DNA of 64,000 nucleotides from Candidatus Competibacteraceae bacterium (lineage in GTDB: Bacteria; Pseudomonadota; Gammaproteobacteria; Competibacterales; Competibacteraceae): positions 1-64,000 of the forward strand of contig JADJQQ010000006.1 in the NCBI GenBank assembly GCA_016712625.1, in the 5' to 3' direction. Below are positions 23,993 to 34,671 of this stretch, piece after piece (positions within the stretch are counted from its first letter, which is position 1; every line of letters starts with the position of its first letter). A program made the translations under genes and the position numbers. Below the pieces are notes generated by a model that had not been told where the DNA came from, ran no database searches, and saw only the letters and a list, made by a program, of their open reading frames with translations.

Positions 23993-25407
23993 GGCGAGTG
24001 ATCCTGGCCAGGGGTTATCGCTTCGTCCTGGGTCGTTTTGCGGTAATCCTTCAGGGTTTCAGCGATCAAAAACGCCAGTTCAAGACTTTGCGAAGCGTTC
24101 AGGCGCGGGTCGCACTGGGTGTGGTAACGGTCGGCTAAACCCTGTTCCGTGATTGCTTGAGCACCGCCCAAGCATTCAGTGACATCCTGGCCGGTCAACT
24201 CAATATGTATCCCGCCCGGAATGCTGCCCTCGCCTTGATGGATCGCGAAGAATCGGCCCACCTCGTCGAGAATTCGATAAAAGGGACGGGTCTTGAAACC
24301 GGTGCTGGTTTCGAGCGTGTTACCATGCATGGGATCGCAAGACCAAATGACCTGCCGGTTTTCCCGCTGGACCGCACGGATCAGCGGCGGCAGGCTGGTT
24401 TCAATATTGGCCGCGCCCAGCCGGCTGATCAGGGTTAACCGGCCCGGTTGATTGTCGGGATTCAACGCATCCAATAGCCGCAATAGCGTGTCGGGGTCCA
24501 CGGTCGGTCCCAGCTTGAGGCCGATAGGATTGGCGATGCCCCGCATGAACTCGACATGAGCGCCATCGAGTTGCCGGGTGCGCTCCCCGATCCAAAGAAA
24601 ATGCGCCGAGCCATCATACCACTCACCGGTCGCCGGATCGCGGCGGGTCAGGGCCTGTTCGTAGCCCAGCAATAGCGCCTCGTGCGAGGTATAAAACTGC
24701 ACTTGCCGGAGTTGCGGATCGGTGACGGCGTCCAACCCGCAAGCGCGAATGAAAGCCAAGGTTTCACTGATCCGGGAGGACAAATCACGGTAGCGGGCGC
24801 CTTGGGGGCTGGCGCGCACGAAATCCAGATTCCATTGCTGCACGCGGTGCAAGTCGGCAAAACCGCCTTGGGCCAGTGCTCGCAGTAGATTGAGGGTGGC
24901 CGCTGATTGCGCGTAAGCGCGTAACTGGCGGCGTGGGTCGGGCCGCCGTGCTGCCGGAGTGAAGTCCAGATCGTTAACGATATCCCCGCGATAGCTGGGC
25001 AACGTGACGCCGGCCCGCGTTTCGGTCAGCGCGCTCCGCGGCTTGGCGAACTGGCCCGCCATCCGGCCGACTTTGACGACTGGGCAAGCGGCGGCGAAAG
25101 TGAGCACCACCGCCATTTGCAGTAACACCCGAAAGGTGTCGGTAATGGCGCGTTCGCTGAAATCAGCGAAGCTTTCGGCGCAGTCGCCACCCTGAAGCAG
25201 AAACGCCCGCCCGGCCGCGACCTCGCCCAGCTGGCGCCGTAGCGCGCGGATTTCGCCGGCGAACACCAGCGGAAGCGAAGCGGCCAAGCGCTCCTCGACT
25301 TCGGCCAATGTCGAAATATAATCGTAATCTGGCATTTGCACTGCTGGTTTGTCCCGCCAGCTGGCTGGTGTCCAGAGGGTTTGCGCGTGTTGCTTCAATG
25401 GGGGCAT
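23989..25407 (-). CDS. Class II 3-deoxy-7-phosphoheptulonate (DAHP) synthase
   Basis: A 472-residue class II (plant-type) DAHP synthase. Diagnostic segments are FLLQGGDCAESF, VVKVGRMAGQFAKPRS, LDFVRASPQG, SCDPMHGNT and GGIHIELTGQDVTECLGG. It condenses phosphoenolpyruvate and erythrose 4-phosphate, the first step of the shikimate pathway. Class II enzymes occur both in primary aromatic synthesis and in secondary pathways such as phenazines. The start ATG at 25407 gives the family's usual N-terminus. The neighbour amidotransferase suggests, weakly, an amino-aromatic product. Confidence 0.92.
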   Translation of the reverse strand: MPPLKQHAQTLWTPASWRDKPAVQMPDYDYISTLAEVEERLAASLPLVFAGEIRALRRQLGEVAAGRAFLLQGGDCAESFADFSERAITDTFRVLLQMAVVLTFAAACPVVKVGRMAGQFAKPRSALTETRAGVTLPSYRGDIVNDLDFTPAARRPDPRRQLRAYAQSAATLNLLRALAQGGFADLHRVQQWNLDFVRASPQGARYRDLSSRISETLAFIRACGLDAVTDPQLRQVQFYTSHEALLLGYEQALTRRDPATGEWYDGSAHFLWIGERTRQLDGAHVEFMRGIANPIGLKLGPTVDPDTLLRLLDALNPDNQPGRLTLISRLGAANIETSLPPLIRAVQRENRQVIWSCDPMHGNTLETSTGFKTRPFYRILDEVGRFFAIHQGEGSIPGGIHIELTGQDVTECLGGAQAITEQGLADRYHTQCDPRLNASQSLELAFLIAETLKDYRKTTQDEAITPGQDHSP

Positions 25408-25456
25408 CAGGGGTTCCGAAAAGTAGAGAACCGGCGCGTTTAGGCCGGCCGCTCGT

Positions 25457-27930
25457 TTGAGTATATCGGCAGGTCGTCAGAGGGTCGAGACTGTGTGTTA
25501 CACATCGAATGATTGTCGCCGTGTTGGTTGGGTGGCCCAATGGGTTAGTCGTTTAAAGGGGTGGGCTTGGGTATGGCTCGTTTGCTGCGGATTGCTGTTG
25601 AACGTCTCTCCCGTTTTCGGAGGCCAAGCGCCCGATAAGCGCTTTGACGGCGTCGAAATCACTGTCGGCGTTCAAAATGTTTCCGCCATCGGCGCGCCAG
25701 CCAAAGCACATGCCTTGACCTGGGCGCACCGCACTGGCGGCAAGGTGAAAGTCGTCAGTACGCCATTTGGCCAACTGTTCGATACCTTTAAAGCCTCGAT
25801 GACCGCCCAAGAACCTGGCTACGATGTAATGTTTTACATGCCGGCTTGGGCCGGGGATTTTTCCCCCTATCTGGCCGAAGTCCCAACCGAGCTGGTTCGC
25901 AACGAAACCTTTGACGATATCCATCCGACATATCGGGAGCGGTTGATGACCTGGAACGGTAAATGGATCTCTGTCACGGTCGATGGGGATTTGTTTCAGG
26001 GTTATTATCGCAAGGATTTGTTTGAGGACTCGACCAATCGTAAGGAATTTCGCGAACGTTATGGTCGGGAGCTGACGCCGCCTGACACATGGCTTGAATA
26101 TCGAGATATCGCCGATTTTTTTACCCGTCGAGCGCCTGACGGCGCCGCGCTATACGGTACGGCAGAGGCGTTCGCGCGCGGCGGCCAGCAGTTCTGGGAC
26201 GTGTTCAGCCGGGCTTCTGCCTACACCAACCACCCCGATTTCAAAGGCGCGCAATTTTTTGATCCGGACACCATGCGGGCGGAGATCAACAATCCGGGCT
26301 GGCTAAGGGCGGTGCGAGAGTATGTGGAGATCCTCAAATTTTGCCCGCCGGACGCCAAGGGTTACGGCATCGTCGAAGCGCGTCAAGCGTTTATGAGTGG
26401 TCGCACCGCGATGATTCTCGATTGGGGCGACACCGGCCCGCTGGCCAACGACCCCAATCTGTCTCGCGTCGTCGGCAAGGTCGGTTATTTTGTACTGCCA
26501 GGCAGCCGTGAAGTCTGGAATGCGCGTACTTGGCAATGGCAGCATTTTGATCGTCCCCACAAAGCGCCCTTTCTCGCCGCTGGCGGGTGGGTTGCCGGTG
26601 TACCCCGCAATAGCCGGCATCAGGACGCGGCGTGGGATTATATTCAGTGGTATTCCAATCCCGAAAACAGCCTGCGCGATGTCGTGACCAGTGGCACTGG
26701 CATCAATCCGTATCGGCTCACCCATTTCACCAGTATCGATGCCTGGACTAAGAATTTTTCCAAGGCGGCGGGGGCGGAATATCTGGAGGTGTTACGGACC
26801 AGTCTTGATTCCCCACACGCGGCGCTTGATCTGCGTATTCCCGGTTTCTTCCGCTATACCGAGGCGTTGGAAATTCCGGTGATCGGGGCGCTAAACGGTG
26901 TGCTATCCGTCGAGGAAGCGCTAAATCAGGTTGCGGCTGACTGGGAAAAAATCACGGATGAATTGGGGCGTAAATCGCAGCTGGCCATCTACCGCGCTTC
27001 CATGGGATTGTCGCCCGAACCCAGCCGGCCTCGCCCCCAGGCCGTCGTTCAACAGCGGCGGGTCCTTATCGGTTTTTCTCAGGTGACCACCACCGAACCC
27101 TGGCGGTTATTGTTCAACAAGGAGTTGCGCGAGGAAGCGGCCAAATATCCGGCCATCGATCTGATCGTGAAAGACGCCATGGATCAGACCGAACAACAAG
27201 TTGCCGACATGGAAGGATTCATCGCGCAACGGGTCGACGCCATCCTGATTTCTCCCAAGGTTACAGAGGAACTGACGCCGGTGATCAGCAAAGCGTTCAA
27301 CGCGGGCATTCCGGTGTTCGTGCTGGATCGTGGCGTGGCCAATGATCGCTACACCCAGTTCATCGGCGGCGATAACCGCGAGATCAGCCGCGCGGTGGGT
27401 GGCTATGCCGTTAAATTGCTTGGCGGCGCGGGTCGGGCCCGGGGAAAGTGGTCGAAATTTGGGGTGGCATGGGGACTATTGAGTCCCATAAGCGCCACGA
27501 AGGTTTTTATGAAATGGTGAGCCAAGAGTCCGGCATCGAAATTGTCAATCAGCCCCGCGATGGCGATTGGAAACAGGATAGAGGCTACGAGATCATGGCG
27601 GATGCTCTAGCGGCTTACCCTCGGATCGATCTGGTCTACGCCCATAACGATCCGATGGCCTATGGGGCGTATCTCGCCGCTAAGGAGGCCGGACGGGAAA
27701 AGGACATCATTTTCTTGGGTGTCGATGGTATCCCGGCCGAAGGGGTGAAATGGGTTAATGAGGGTATCCTCACCGCCACCTTTCTCTATAAACCCCCCGG
27801 TGGTGAAGCAATCCGGCAAGCCTTGCGGTTTTTGAGTGGAGAGGTGATTCCGAAACAGCTCACATTGCCGACTTTGACTATCGACCGCTCGAACGCTAGC
27901 GAAATCCTGCGCGCCAACGGACTGTTGTGA
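25457..27930 (+). pseudogene. Fused periplasmic binding proteins (family 1 + type I sugar-binding), frameshifted
   Basis: Two solute-binding modules in one gene. A signal segment lies at about residues 33-57 (WAWVWLVCCGLLLNVSPVFGG). Residues 60-510 are an extracellular binding protein family 1 domain (VMFYMPAWAGDF, ARQAFMSGRTAMILDWGDT, AAWDYIQWYSNP). From about residue 534 a type I periplasmic sugar-binding domain starts (RRVLIGFSQVTTTEPWR, DAILISPKVTEE, VFVLDRGV). A -1 frameshift in the GC run at 27430-27445 breaks the frame; the second part continues from about 27448 (VVEIWGGMGT) to TGA 27930. The start (TTG 25457) is uncertain. The kinase gene follows 8 nt later, so this is probably the ligand sensor for it, possibly also an importer subunit. 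Confidence 0.8.
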
Positions 27931-27938
27931 GGAACTGA

Positions 27939-30900
27939 ATGCGGAGCGGATCGGGCAGTATTAACCGAAACAGGTTTAAAACCGCTTTATATTGGGCATT
28001 TGGCGGGATCGTCGCGGTTTTGGTAACCACGGTTGGACTGGCATTGTATATGACCACCCAGCTGGGCCAAGCCGTGGAGAATACCACTCATGAAATTCTG
28101 CCCGAGACGCTGGCCGCTTTGCGTTTGTCAGAGCGGAGCGCGTTACTGGCCGCATTGGCCCCTACCTTGGCGAGCGCTCGCGATGATGGAGAATTACAAC
28201 AGCTGGCCGAACGGCTGGATGAACTTATCCAGGACATCATGCTCTCCATCACTCGATTGGGTGTTCGCGTTGCGCCAGATACGGTCACTGTGCTGCGGGA
28301 TCGGGTTTTGTTATTGGCCCATACCCTACAAACCCTGAAGGAAGCCAATGCTGAACGCATCGTCCTTGGCCAGCGACAAAGCGAGCGACTGGCCGAGATT
28401 CGGAAAGCCCATAGCGAATTTAACGACACCGTTAGCCCGGTAATTTACGGTGTGACTTCACTGAGCCAGTTGCTGGCCAAGCGCGGAGTTCGTCAACAGG
28501 TGACGGGTCTCCAGGGACTCCAAGAACAACACCTGCAACTAGTGCTATCCAGCATGGCGTTGCGGTTGGGGCTTGAGCGAGCGCGCGCGGCGCCGGCGAG
28601 CAGTGATTTAACCCAAGTATGGGAAGCAGCGAGCCGCTCCCTGCGCGAGGCTTTGGATAGGCTGGCGGCGGCACGGCATTTACGGCTACAAGCGGAGCTG
28701 GCCCAACTGGCCACCGTTGCCGAGCGCTTTTTAAAAACGGAACCTTCGAACGAGCAGTTTGATTCGCGGCGGGGGCAGTTCGATGCGGCGTTTGATCACT
28801 ATTTGGAACAGGTCAAATTGCATTCGGCCACCCATTTGCGGGAGGCATTGGAGGAAGCGCAGACCGCTTTGGCCAAGTTGATTGAGCAGATGACGCGAGA
28901 TCTCGGTTATGCCCTCGATATTCGCGCCGAAGGGAATTTGCTGTTTGCTTTATTGGCGACCAGCGCGGAGGCCAACGAACCAAATACCCTGGTGGCTTTA
29001 CAAGATCGCTTCAAGCGCTCCTACGAAATTTTTGAAGGCGCGGCCGGGACGTTTCAAACGAGTGAATTGGCGCGTCGCAACCCCGTGTTAGCCGATAACG
29101 TCAATAGCATCAATAAGCATCTGACCCTTTTTGGCGCGGAGCAAAACAGCCTGTTCACCATTCGCCAACAAAGCCTCCGTGTGGAAGAGCAAATCCAAGT
29201 GCGGTTGGCGGAGGGGCGTCGTATCGCCAAGGCATTGACTGAACAGATCGACAGCCTGGTCGGTCGGGTGCAGTTGGATACCGAGGCGCTCCAACAGGCG
29301 TTGGCCAACCAGCAACAGGCTTTAACTTGGACTCTGATGTGGGTGTGTGCTGGCGGTCTGCTGTTGGCTGGCTTGATCGCTTATGGCTCGGCCCGGATTT
29401 TGGAACGTCACGAACGGGATCTCCACGACGCTAAGGAGGCCGCCGACCGAGCGAACCTCATCAAGTCGGAATTTCTAGCAAATATGAGTCATGAGATTCG
29501 GACGCCAATGAACGGGGTGCTCGGTACGCTCGATCTCCTCAAAACAACGGGTATGGGCGGCAAACAACTGTGTTATCTGGATACCGCCCAAAGTTCAGCC
29601 AAGAATCTGCTGAGGATCATTAATGACATTCTGGATGTTTCCAAGCTAGAGTCGGGCCGGCTGAGCTTGGAACAGATCGAATTTGACTTGCACCATCAGG
29701 TCGAAGAGACGGTGGGACTCCTGGCCAACGAAGCCCAGCGCAAAGATTTGGAATTGGTGTGCCTGGTCGCTCAGCAGGTACCCCAGCGCGTGCTGGGCGA
29801 TCCGACCCGCTTGCATCAGATATTGACCAATTTGCTCAGCAACGCCATTCAGTTTACCGAACAGGGTGAGGTGGTGTTGCGGGTTGAATTGGCCGCGGCG
29901 GGCCAGTTGCGCTTTCTGGTTCGAGATACTGGCATTGGCATGGCGGAAGCGCAGCAAGCCCAGATTTTTGATGCCTTTGTTCAGGCCGATGGCAGCACCA
30001 CGCGCAAGTACGGCGGTACTGGCCTGGGCCTGACGATTTCCAGGCAATTAGTGGCGCTAATGGGTGGGACCCTGACCGTTCAGCAGAGCGCGCTCGGTCA
30101 GGGTTCGGTGTTCTCGTTCGCCTTGCCTTTGGAAGCCGCCGGGACTCCGCCGCTGGTCAGAAGATCGCTCGCGCGGGCTGGCCAGCGCGTTCTGGTGGTC
30201 GATGATAACGTCGCCAGTCGTCAGGCGTTGAGGGAGTATCTGGAAGCATGGGATATTCAACCGACCGTGGTGGAAAATGGAACGACCGCTTTAGAGGTAT
30301 TGCGAAGCGAGTCGAGAGCAGGTTGTTCCTACCAGTTGGTGCTGTTGGATCGACAGATGCCTATTTTGGACGGGTTGGCGCTAGCGCATGCGATCCGCGC
30401 TGATCAAGCACTGAAAAACCTTTGGCTGGTCATGTTAGGCGCCGAGCGGCCGCTGGAAGGTGGCCGGGTCGCTGATGCATGGTTGAACAAGCCGGTACGT
30501 GGTTCGGAGTTATACCAAGTTCTCGCCGAGGCGTTGGGTATCGAGCCAGCCGAGCGCGCGATGGTCAACGCGCTGAGTGATGAGAGGAAAGCGTTAGCAT
30601 TAAAGCAAAAACGGGTTTTATTGGTGGAAGATAACTTGGTCAATCAATTGGTGTGTCATGAAATGTTACTCCAGTTAGGAGCAACGGTGGTGCTGACCAA
30701 CAATGGCCAGGAAGCGCTAGTGGCCTTGGCCGCGCATGATTTTGATCTGGTGCTGATGGATTGCCAGATGCCGGAAATGGATGGCTACGAAGCAACCCAG
30801 GAAATTCGAAGGCTCGAACAAGCGGAACAACGGACTCGGCTTCCAATCATCGCCTTGACGGCGCACGCCATGCCGGGCGACCGCGAGAAATGCTTGGATA

Positions 30901-30983
30901 TGGGAATGGACGATTACTTGATGAAACCGTTCCAATTTGCAGAATTTAAGGCTTTGTTGGAGCGCTGGCTGGCAGCCGGGTAA
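27939..30983 (+). CDS. TorS-like hybrid sensor histidine kinase
   Basis: A 1014-residue protein. TM1 spans about 17-40 and TM2 about 462-482, enclosing a long, mostly helical periplasmic region like that of TorS. HisKA follows with the phospho-acceptor His in NMSHEIRTPMNG (about 518), then HATPase with DTGIGM, FDAFVQADGSTTRKYGGTGLGL. Two receivers follow: REC1 about 747-865 (VVDDN, LLDRQMP, NKPV) and REC2 about 891-1010 (LVEDN, LMDCQMP, MKPF). No Hpt domain is present, so a separate phosphotransfer protein would be needed. GAGGA precedes the ATG. In TorS-type systems a periplasmic binding protein touches the sensor domain; the gene upstream fits that role. Confidence 0.9.
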   Translation: MRSGSGSINRNRFKTALYWAFGGIVAVLVTTVGLALYMTTQLGQAVENTTHEILPETLAALRLSERSALLAALAPTLASARDDGELQQLAERLDELIQDIMLSITRLGVRVAPDTVTVLRDRVLLLAHTLQTLKEANAERIVLGQRQSERLAEIRKAHSEFNDTVSPVIYGVTSLSQLLAKRGVRQQVTGLQGLQEQHLQLVLSSMALRLGLERARAAPASSDLTQVWEAASRSLREALDRLAAARHLRLQAELAQLATVAERFLKTEPSNEQFDSRRGQFDAAFDHYLEQVKLHSATHLREALEEAQTALAKLIEQMTRDLGYALDIRAEGNLLFALLATSAEANEPNTLVALQDRFKRSYEIFEGAAGTFQTSELARRNPVLADNVNSINKHLTLFGAEQNSLFTIRQQSLRVEEQIQVRLAEGRRIAKALTEQIDSLVGRVQLDTEALQQALANQQQALTWTLMWVCAGGLLLAGLIAYGSARILERHERDLHDAKEAADRANLIKSEFLANMSHEIRTPMNGVLGTLDLLKTTGMGGKQLCYLDTAQSSAKNLLRIINDILDVSKLESGRLSLEQIEFDLHHQVEETVGLLANEAQRKDLELVCLVAQQVPQRVLGDPTRLHQILTNLLSNAIQFTEQGEVVLRVELAAAGQLRFLVRDTGIGMAEAQQAQIFDAFVQADGSTTRKYGGTGLGLTISRQLVALMGGTLTVQQSALGQGSVFSFALPLEAAGTPPLVRRSLARAGQRVLVVDDNVASRQALREYLEAWDIQPTVVENGTTALEVLRSESRAGCSYQLVLLDRQMPILDGLALAHAIRADQALKNLWLVMLGAERPLEGGRVADAWLNKPVRGSELYQVLAEALGIEPAERAMVNALSDERKALALKQKRVLLVEDNLVNQLVCHEMLLQLGATVVLTNNGQEALVALAAHDFDLVLMDCQMPEMDGYEATQEIRRLEQAEQRTRLPIIALTAHAMPGDREKCLDMGMDDYLMKPFQFAEFKALLERWLAAG

Positions 30984-30998
30984 CAATCTTTTTGAACC

Positions 30999-31915
30999 AT
31001 GCGTAACTCATTGACTCTGTGGCATCCATCACCCTATCTGCTACTGGTGCTGACTACCTTGTTCTGGTCCGGCAATTTTGTGTTGGGCCGGGCGGTGCAC
31101 ACCGTATTTACACCCTTCACGCTGTCATTCTGGCGTTGGGCGGTGGCCCTAGTAGTTTTATTGCCGTTGGTGTGGTCTTCATTGTATGACCAAAGATCGC
31201 TGCTCCGTGGCCGTTGGCCGATTCTGCTGTTGCTTAGCGTGCTCGGCGTGGTCAATTTCAATACCTTCGTCTATATCGGCCTACAGCAAACCACCGCCAC
31301 TAACGCGCTGATCATGCTGTCGATCACGCCAGTGCTAATCGTGGGGCTGTCGTTTGTTCTGCTGCGCCAAACCGTCACGCTCTGGCAAGCGTTGGGAATT
31401 TTTGTGTCCTTGGCCGGGGTGTTGGTCATCGTCAGCCGAGGTAGCGTTGGGGCGTTACTGGCGCGGCAGATCAACTCCGGTGATTTATGGGTGCTAGCGG
31501 CGGTACTGAGTTGGGCGTTGTACTCGGTCTGTTTGCGCTGGCGGCCCGCTGAACTCAAGCCGCTTAATTTCCAGCCGCAACCATGGTTTGCGGCACGCTG
31601 ATTCTGGCGCCGCTGTATGTTTGGGATCTAGCGCATGGTCGTGATCTTGCCATCAACGCCGCAACGGTCGGCAGCATTCTTTATCTGGCGCTGTTTCCCT
31701 CTATCCTCGCTTATATCTTCTGGAACCGAGCGGTGGCGGAATTGGGAGCCAATCGCACCGGCCAGTTTTTGCATCTAATGCCAGCCTTTGGGGCCATGCT
31801 GGCCATGATTTTTCTGGGGGAAAGGCTTTATGCGTTTCATGCCGTCGGCATCCTGCTAATCGCCCTAGGCATTTGGCTTGCCACGCTGCTGGGACGCCGT
31901 GTGGCATCGGAATGA
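30999..31915 (+). pseudogene. EamA/DMT-family transporter, frameshifted
   Basis: The frame from ATG 30999 encodes an EamA repeat (LVLTTLFWSGNFVLGRAV, VNFNTFVYIGLQQTTATNALIMLSITPV in part) and ends prematurely at 31601. A -1 shift near 31568-31578 restores ATMVCGTLILAPLY and a second EamA repeat (LFPSILAYIFWNRAVAELGANRTG), ending with TGA at 31915. The complete protein would be about 305 residues with ten helices, the usual length for a drug/metabolite exporter of this family. Substrate is unknown. One missing base in a short T or C run could explain the break, so the gene may be intact in the organism. Confidence 0.85.
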
Positions 31916-31959
31916 AAAACAATCGGTGAAGGGGCTGACTTATTGAAGCCGGTGCTTGC

Positions 31960-32838
31960 CTACGCTGGCAAAGCGAAATACAAAGTCAGCGGGACGGCGA
32001 TCAAACTGCCGAGATTGCCGATCAACACGATGGCAGCCACTTTTTCCGGTTCTTGGCGGTAGCGTTCGGCAATCAGATAATTCAGCACGGCCGGCGGCAG
32101 TGCGCCGTATAAGAGCAGCTGGCCGGTATGCTGTGGCGATAAATCCAGCCACGGTATGACCAGCAGCGCGGCGATGACCCCCGACAGCGGACACAGCAGC
32201 GCGCCCCATAGGCCAATCCGCCAGTGGTCGAGACCGATCTGGTTGAATCGAGCGCCGAGGGTAAACAGCATCAGCGGAATCGCGGCTTCGCCCAGCAGCT
32301 TGGTGGTATCGAGCACGGGCGCGGGGGGGCGCCAGCCTATAAATGCGCAGAGCAACCCGACGCCCATCGCGGCGACAATCGGCATTCGCAGCAACACCCA
32401 GGGTCGGGTACGGTGATCCAGAATATACAAACCCACCGTGAAATGAAGCACCATTTCAAGGACAAAGAGCAGCACCGCTGCCTGCAGAGCCGATTCGCCG
32501 AAGGCGGATAAGGCCAGTGGAATGCCCATGTTGGCGACATTCGTGAACATCATGGGCGGCAGCAGCGTTTTGATTTGTACTTTCAGCAGCGGAATGACCG
32601 GCAATAGCAATAAGCCGGAGCCGAGAATCACCGCCGCGCCGCCAATGCTAAGATCCAGATATTCCGACGCACTGAACGGTTTGGAGGTCAACGCCCAGAA
32701 CACCAGCAGCGGCGATAGCACGTCCATATTGAGGTCGTTGACCATCGTCAAGTCTGGCTGCTTCCGGCGGGCGTACAACCAGCCGATCCCGGCGATGGCG
32801 AACACCGGGAAGATAATTTCGGCGATTCGTAACAGCAC
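31960..32838 (-). CDS. AEC family transporter (auxin efflux carrier-like)
   Basis: A 292-residue membrane protein with about ten hydrophobic segments in two halves, separated by a hydrophilic turn. The first half carries the TNVANMGIPLALSAFG motif and the second AIPLMLFTLGARF, both typical of AEC/malonate-type carriers. Such proteins move small organic anions across the inner membrane. The stop of the hydrolase gene lies 3 nt upstream of its ATG on the same strand, so the two are likely cotranscribed; a carboxylate transporter-hydrolase pair is plausible. Confidence 0.88.
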   Translation of the reverse strand: MLLRIAEIIFPVFAIAGIGWLYARRKQPDLTMVNDLNMDVLSPLLVFWALTSKPFSASEYLDLSIGGAAVILGSGLLLLPVIPLLKVQIKTLLPPMMFTNVANMGIPLALSAFGESALQAAVLLFVLEMVLHFTVGLYILDHRTRPWVLLRMPIVAAMGVGLLCAFIGWRPPAPVLDTTKLLGEAAIPLMLFTLGARFNQIGLDHWRIGLWGALLCPLSGVIAALLVIPWLDLSPQHTGQLLLYGALPPAVLNYLIAERYRQEPEKVAAIVLIGNLGSLIAVPLTLYFALPA

Positions 32839-32841
32839 ATT

Positions 32842-33693
32842 TCAGTCCGCTAGCAGCCAGTCGCGCACCACCGCGATCTGGTCATCCGACATCAGCGCCG
32901 GCGCGTGACCCATGCCGGGAAATTCAATGAGCTTAGCCTTGGGGCCGCGCTCGGTCATGGCCATCGCGTCGGCATGGTCCAGCACGTCGGAATGGACGCC
33001 GCGCAGCACCAGGGTCGGACAACGGATGGCGTCCCATACCGGCCATAAGTCGATATCTTTCAACTCCATCGTTTTGAAGATATCGGCGATGCCAGGATCA
33101 TAATCCGTGGTATAGCGGCCATTTTCCAATTGGCGGGCGCTATGGACAATCATGTGCCGCCATTGGGCGTCGGTGAGCTTGCCGAACACGGCGGCAAAAA
33201 CCCGCAGCGCGCGGTCCATTTCTTCGATGCTGTCGAACGTTATGACCCGTCCGACGTAATCGGCGATCCGTTTGAGACCGGCGGCGGGGATGCGCGGCCC
33301 GACATCGTTGACCAGGAGTTTGTGAATGGGCGTTTGCGCGTAACTGGCCAGAAATATCCCAATCAGGCCGCCCATTGAGGTACCCACCCAAGCGATTTGC
33401 TCGGCGTCGATCCGGGCCAGCAGCATCGCCATGTCGTTGACGTAAACGGGATAGGTGTAATCGGTTTTGTCGGACAGCCAATCGCTTTTACCGCGTCCCA
33501 CCACATCCGGGCAGATCACCCGATAGTCTTGTTCCAGCGCGGCGGCGAGAAAATCGAAGTCGCGACCAGTGCGGGTCAGGCCGTGAACGCAAATCAGCAC
33601 CTTGGGGTTATCGTGGTCGCCCCATTCGGTGTAATGAACTTGATGGAAGCCGTGGGGGCCGAGCGCGCGATAAAAATGGGACCGCATCGCCAT
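32842..33693 (-). CDS. Alpha/beta hydrolase
   Basis: A 283-residue alpha/beta hydrolase. The nucleophile elbow is WVGTSMGGLIG (Ser near residue 115), the oxyanion region is VHGLTRTGRDFD, the acid lies in the strand region LRGVHSDVL, and the catalytic His is in FPGMGHAPAL. No signal peptide is present, so it is cytoplasmic. Substrate specificity is not visible. It is followed immediately by the AEC transporter gene. AAGGAGATTTC precedes the ATG at a suitable distance. Confidence 0.88.
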   Translation of the reverse strand: MAMRSHFYRALGPHGFHQVHYTEWGDHDNPKVLICVHGLTRTGRDFDFLAAALEQDYRVICPDVVGRGKSDWLSDKTDYTYPVYVNDMAMLLARIDAEQIAWVGTSMGGLIGIFLASYAQTPIHKLLVNDVGPRIPAAGLKRIADYVGRVITFDSIEEMDRALRVFAAVFGKLTDAQWRHMIVHSARQLENGRYTTDYDPGIADIFKTMELKDIDLWPVWDAIRCPTLVLRGVHSDVLDHADAMAMTERGPKAKLIEFPGMGHAPALMSDDQIAVVRDWLLAD

Positions 33694-33794
33694 AAATGAA
33701 ATCTCCTTGGAAGGGTTAGCGTCGCATTATCAGCCAAGCGATGGATCGCTAGCTATAATCGCCGTAGGAATTATCTAGCGCTGAGAGTTCGAGC

Positions 33795-34532
33795 ATGGCT
33801 ACCTTGCACTATACCGAGAGCGGCCACGGTCAACCGTTGGTTCTGCTCCATAGCGGCGGGATGAGCGGCGAGGAATGGAAGCCGCAGATGCCGCTGTTCG
33901 CCCGCCATTTTCGCGTGATCGCACTTGATCACCTTGGCCACGGCGGCAGTCCGATGGTGGCCGACAAACTGACGGTTAGCGATATGAGCCGCGCCGTGCT
34001 GGAATTGTTGGATGAATTGAAGCTGTCGCAGGTAAACTTGGTCGGGTCTTCGCTAGGCGGGGCGGTGGCGCTATGGTTGACGCTCTACCATCCGCGGCGG
34101 GTGAACAAGCTGGTGCTTTACCGGGTCGGCTATCACAAGGATTCACGGACCCACGCCGGCACGCGCGACATGGCCAATCCCGATTACTGGCGCGATGTGG
34201 GCATGAACAAATGGTTGAGCGATATCCATCGCCCGCAGGGTGGGCCGGATGCGTGGGAGGAGGTTATTGGCCGGGTGTCGGAGGCGCTGGAGCCGGGGAC
34301 GACCGATCATGCCCATCAGCTGGAGATTCTGGAAAATATCTTTCAGCCGACTTTGCTGGTGGTCGGCGACCGCGATCCCGTTGCGCCGCTGGAGCAGATT
34401 CTGGAAATGCTGGGAGCCATTCCCAACTGCGGGTTGTGGGTGATGCCATACACCACCCATGTCACCGCAACCAGCACTTGGCGGGCAAAATCTTTCGCCC
34501 AGGAAGTAACGCGATTTCTGCAACGGAAATAG
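33795..34532 (+). CDS. Alpha/beta hydrolase
   Basis: A 245-residue alpha/beta hydrolase, distinct from the neighbouring one. The elbow is NLVGSSLGGAVALWL (Ser near residue 86), the oxyanion segment is LLHSGGMSGEEW, the acid is in VVGDRDPVAPLEQ, and the catalytic His is in the MPYTTHVT segment. It is cytoplasmic and diverges from the other hydrolase across a 100-nt gap, which likely carries both promoters. Its substrate is unknown. Confidence 0.85.
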   Translation: MATLHYTESGHGQPLVLLHSGGMSGEEWKPQMPLFARHFRVIALDHLGHGGSPMVADKLTVSDMSRAVLELLDELKLSQVNLVGSSLGGAVALWLTLYHPRRVNKLVLYRVGYHKDSRTHAGTRDMANPDYWRDVGMNKWLSDIHRPQGGPDAWEEVIGRVSEALEPGTTDHAHQLEILENIFQPTLLVVGDRDPVAPLEQILEMLGAIPNCGLWVMPYTTHVTATSTWRAKSFAQEVTRFLQRK

Positions 34533-34671
34533 TGATGCGGCCAGATGGGCCGATGGTGACGAGCGCGGCGACGCCCACGGTGGCTGCTGGCAACCCACGC
34601 TAAGCTTGAACCATCCTTCTCATCAGCTTGAGACTGATTCCGACGATGGCTTGCGCAAATGGATCATCTTC

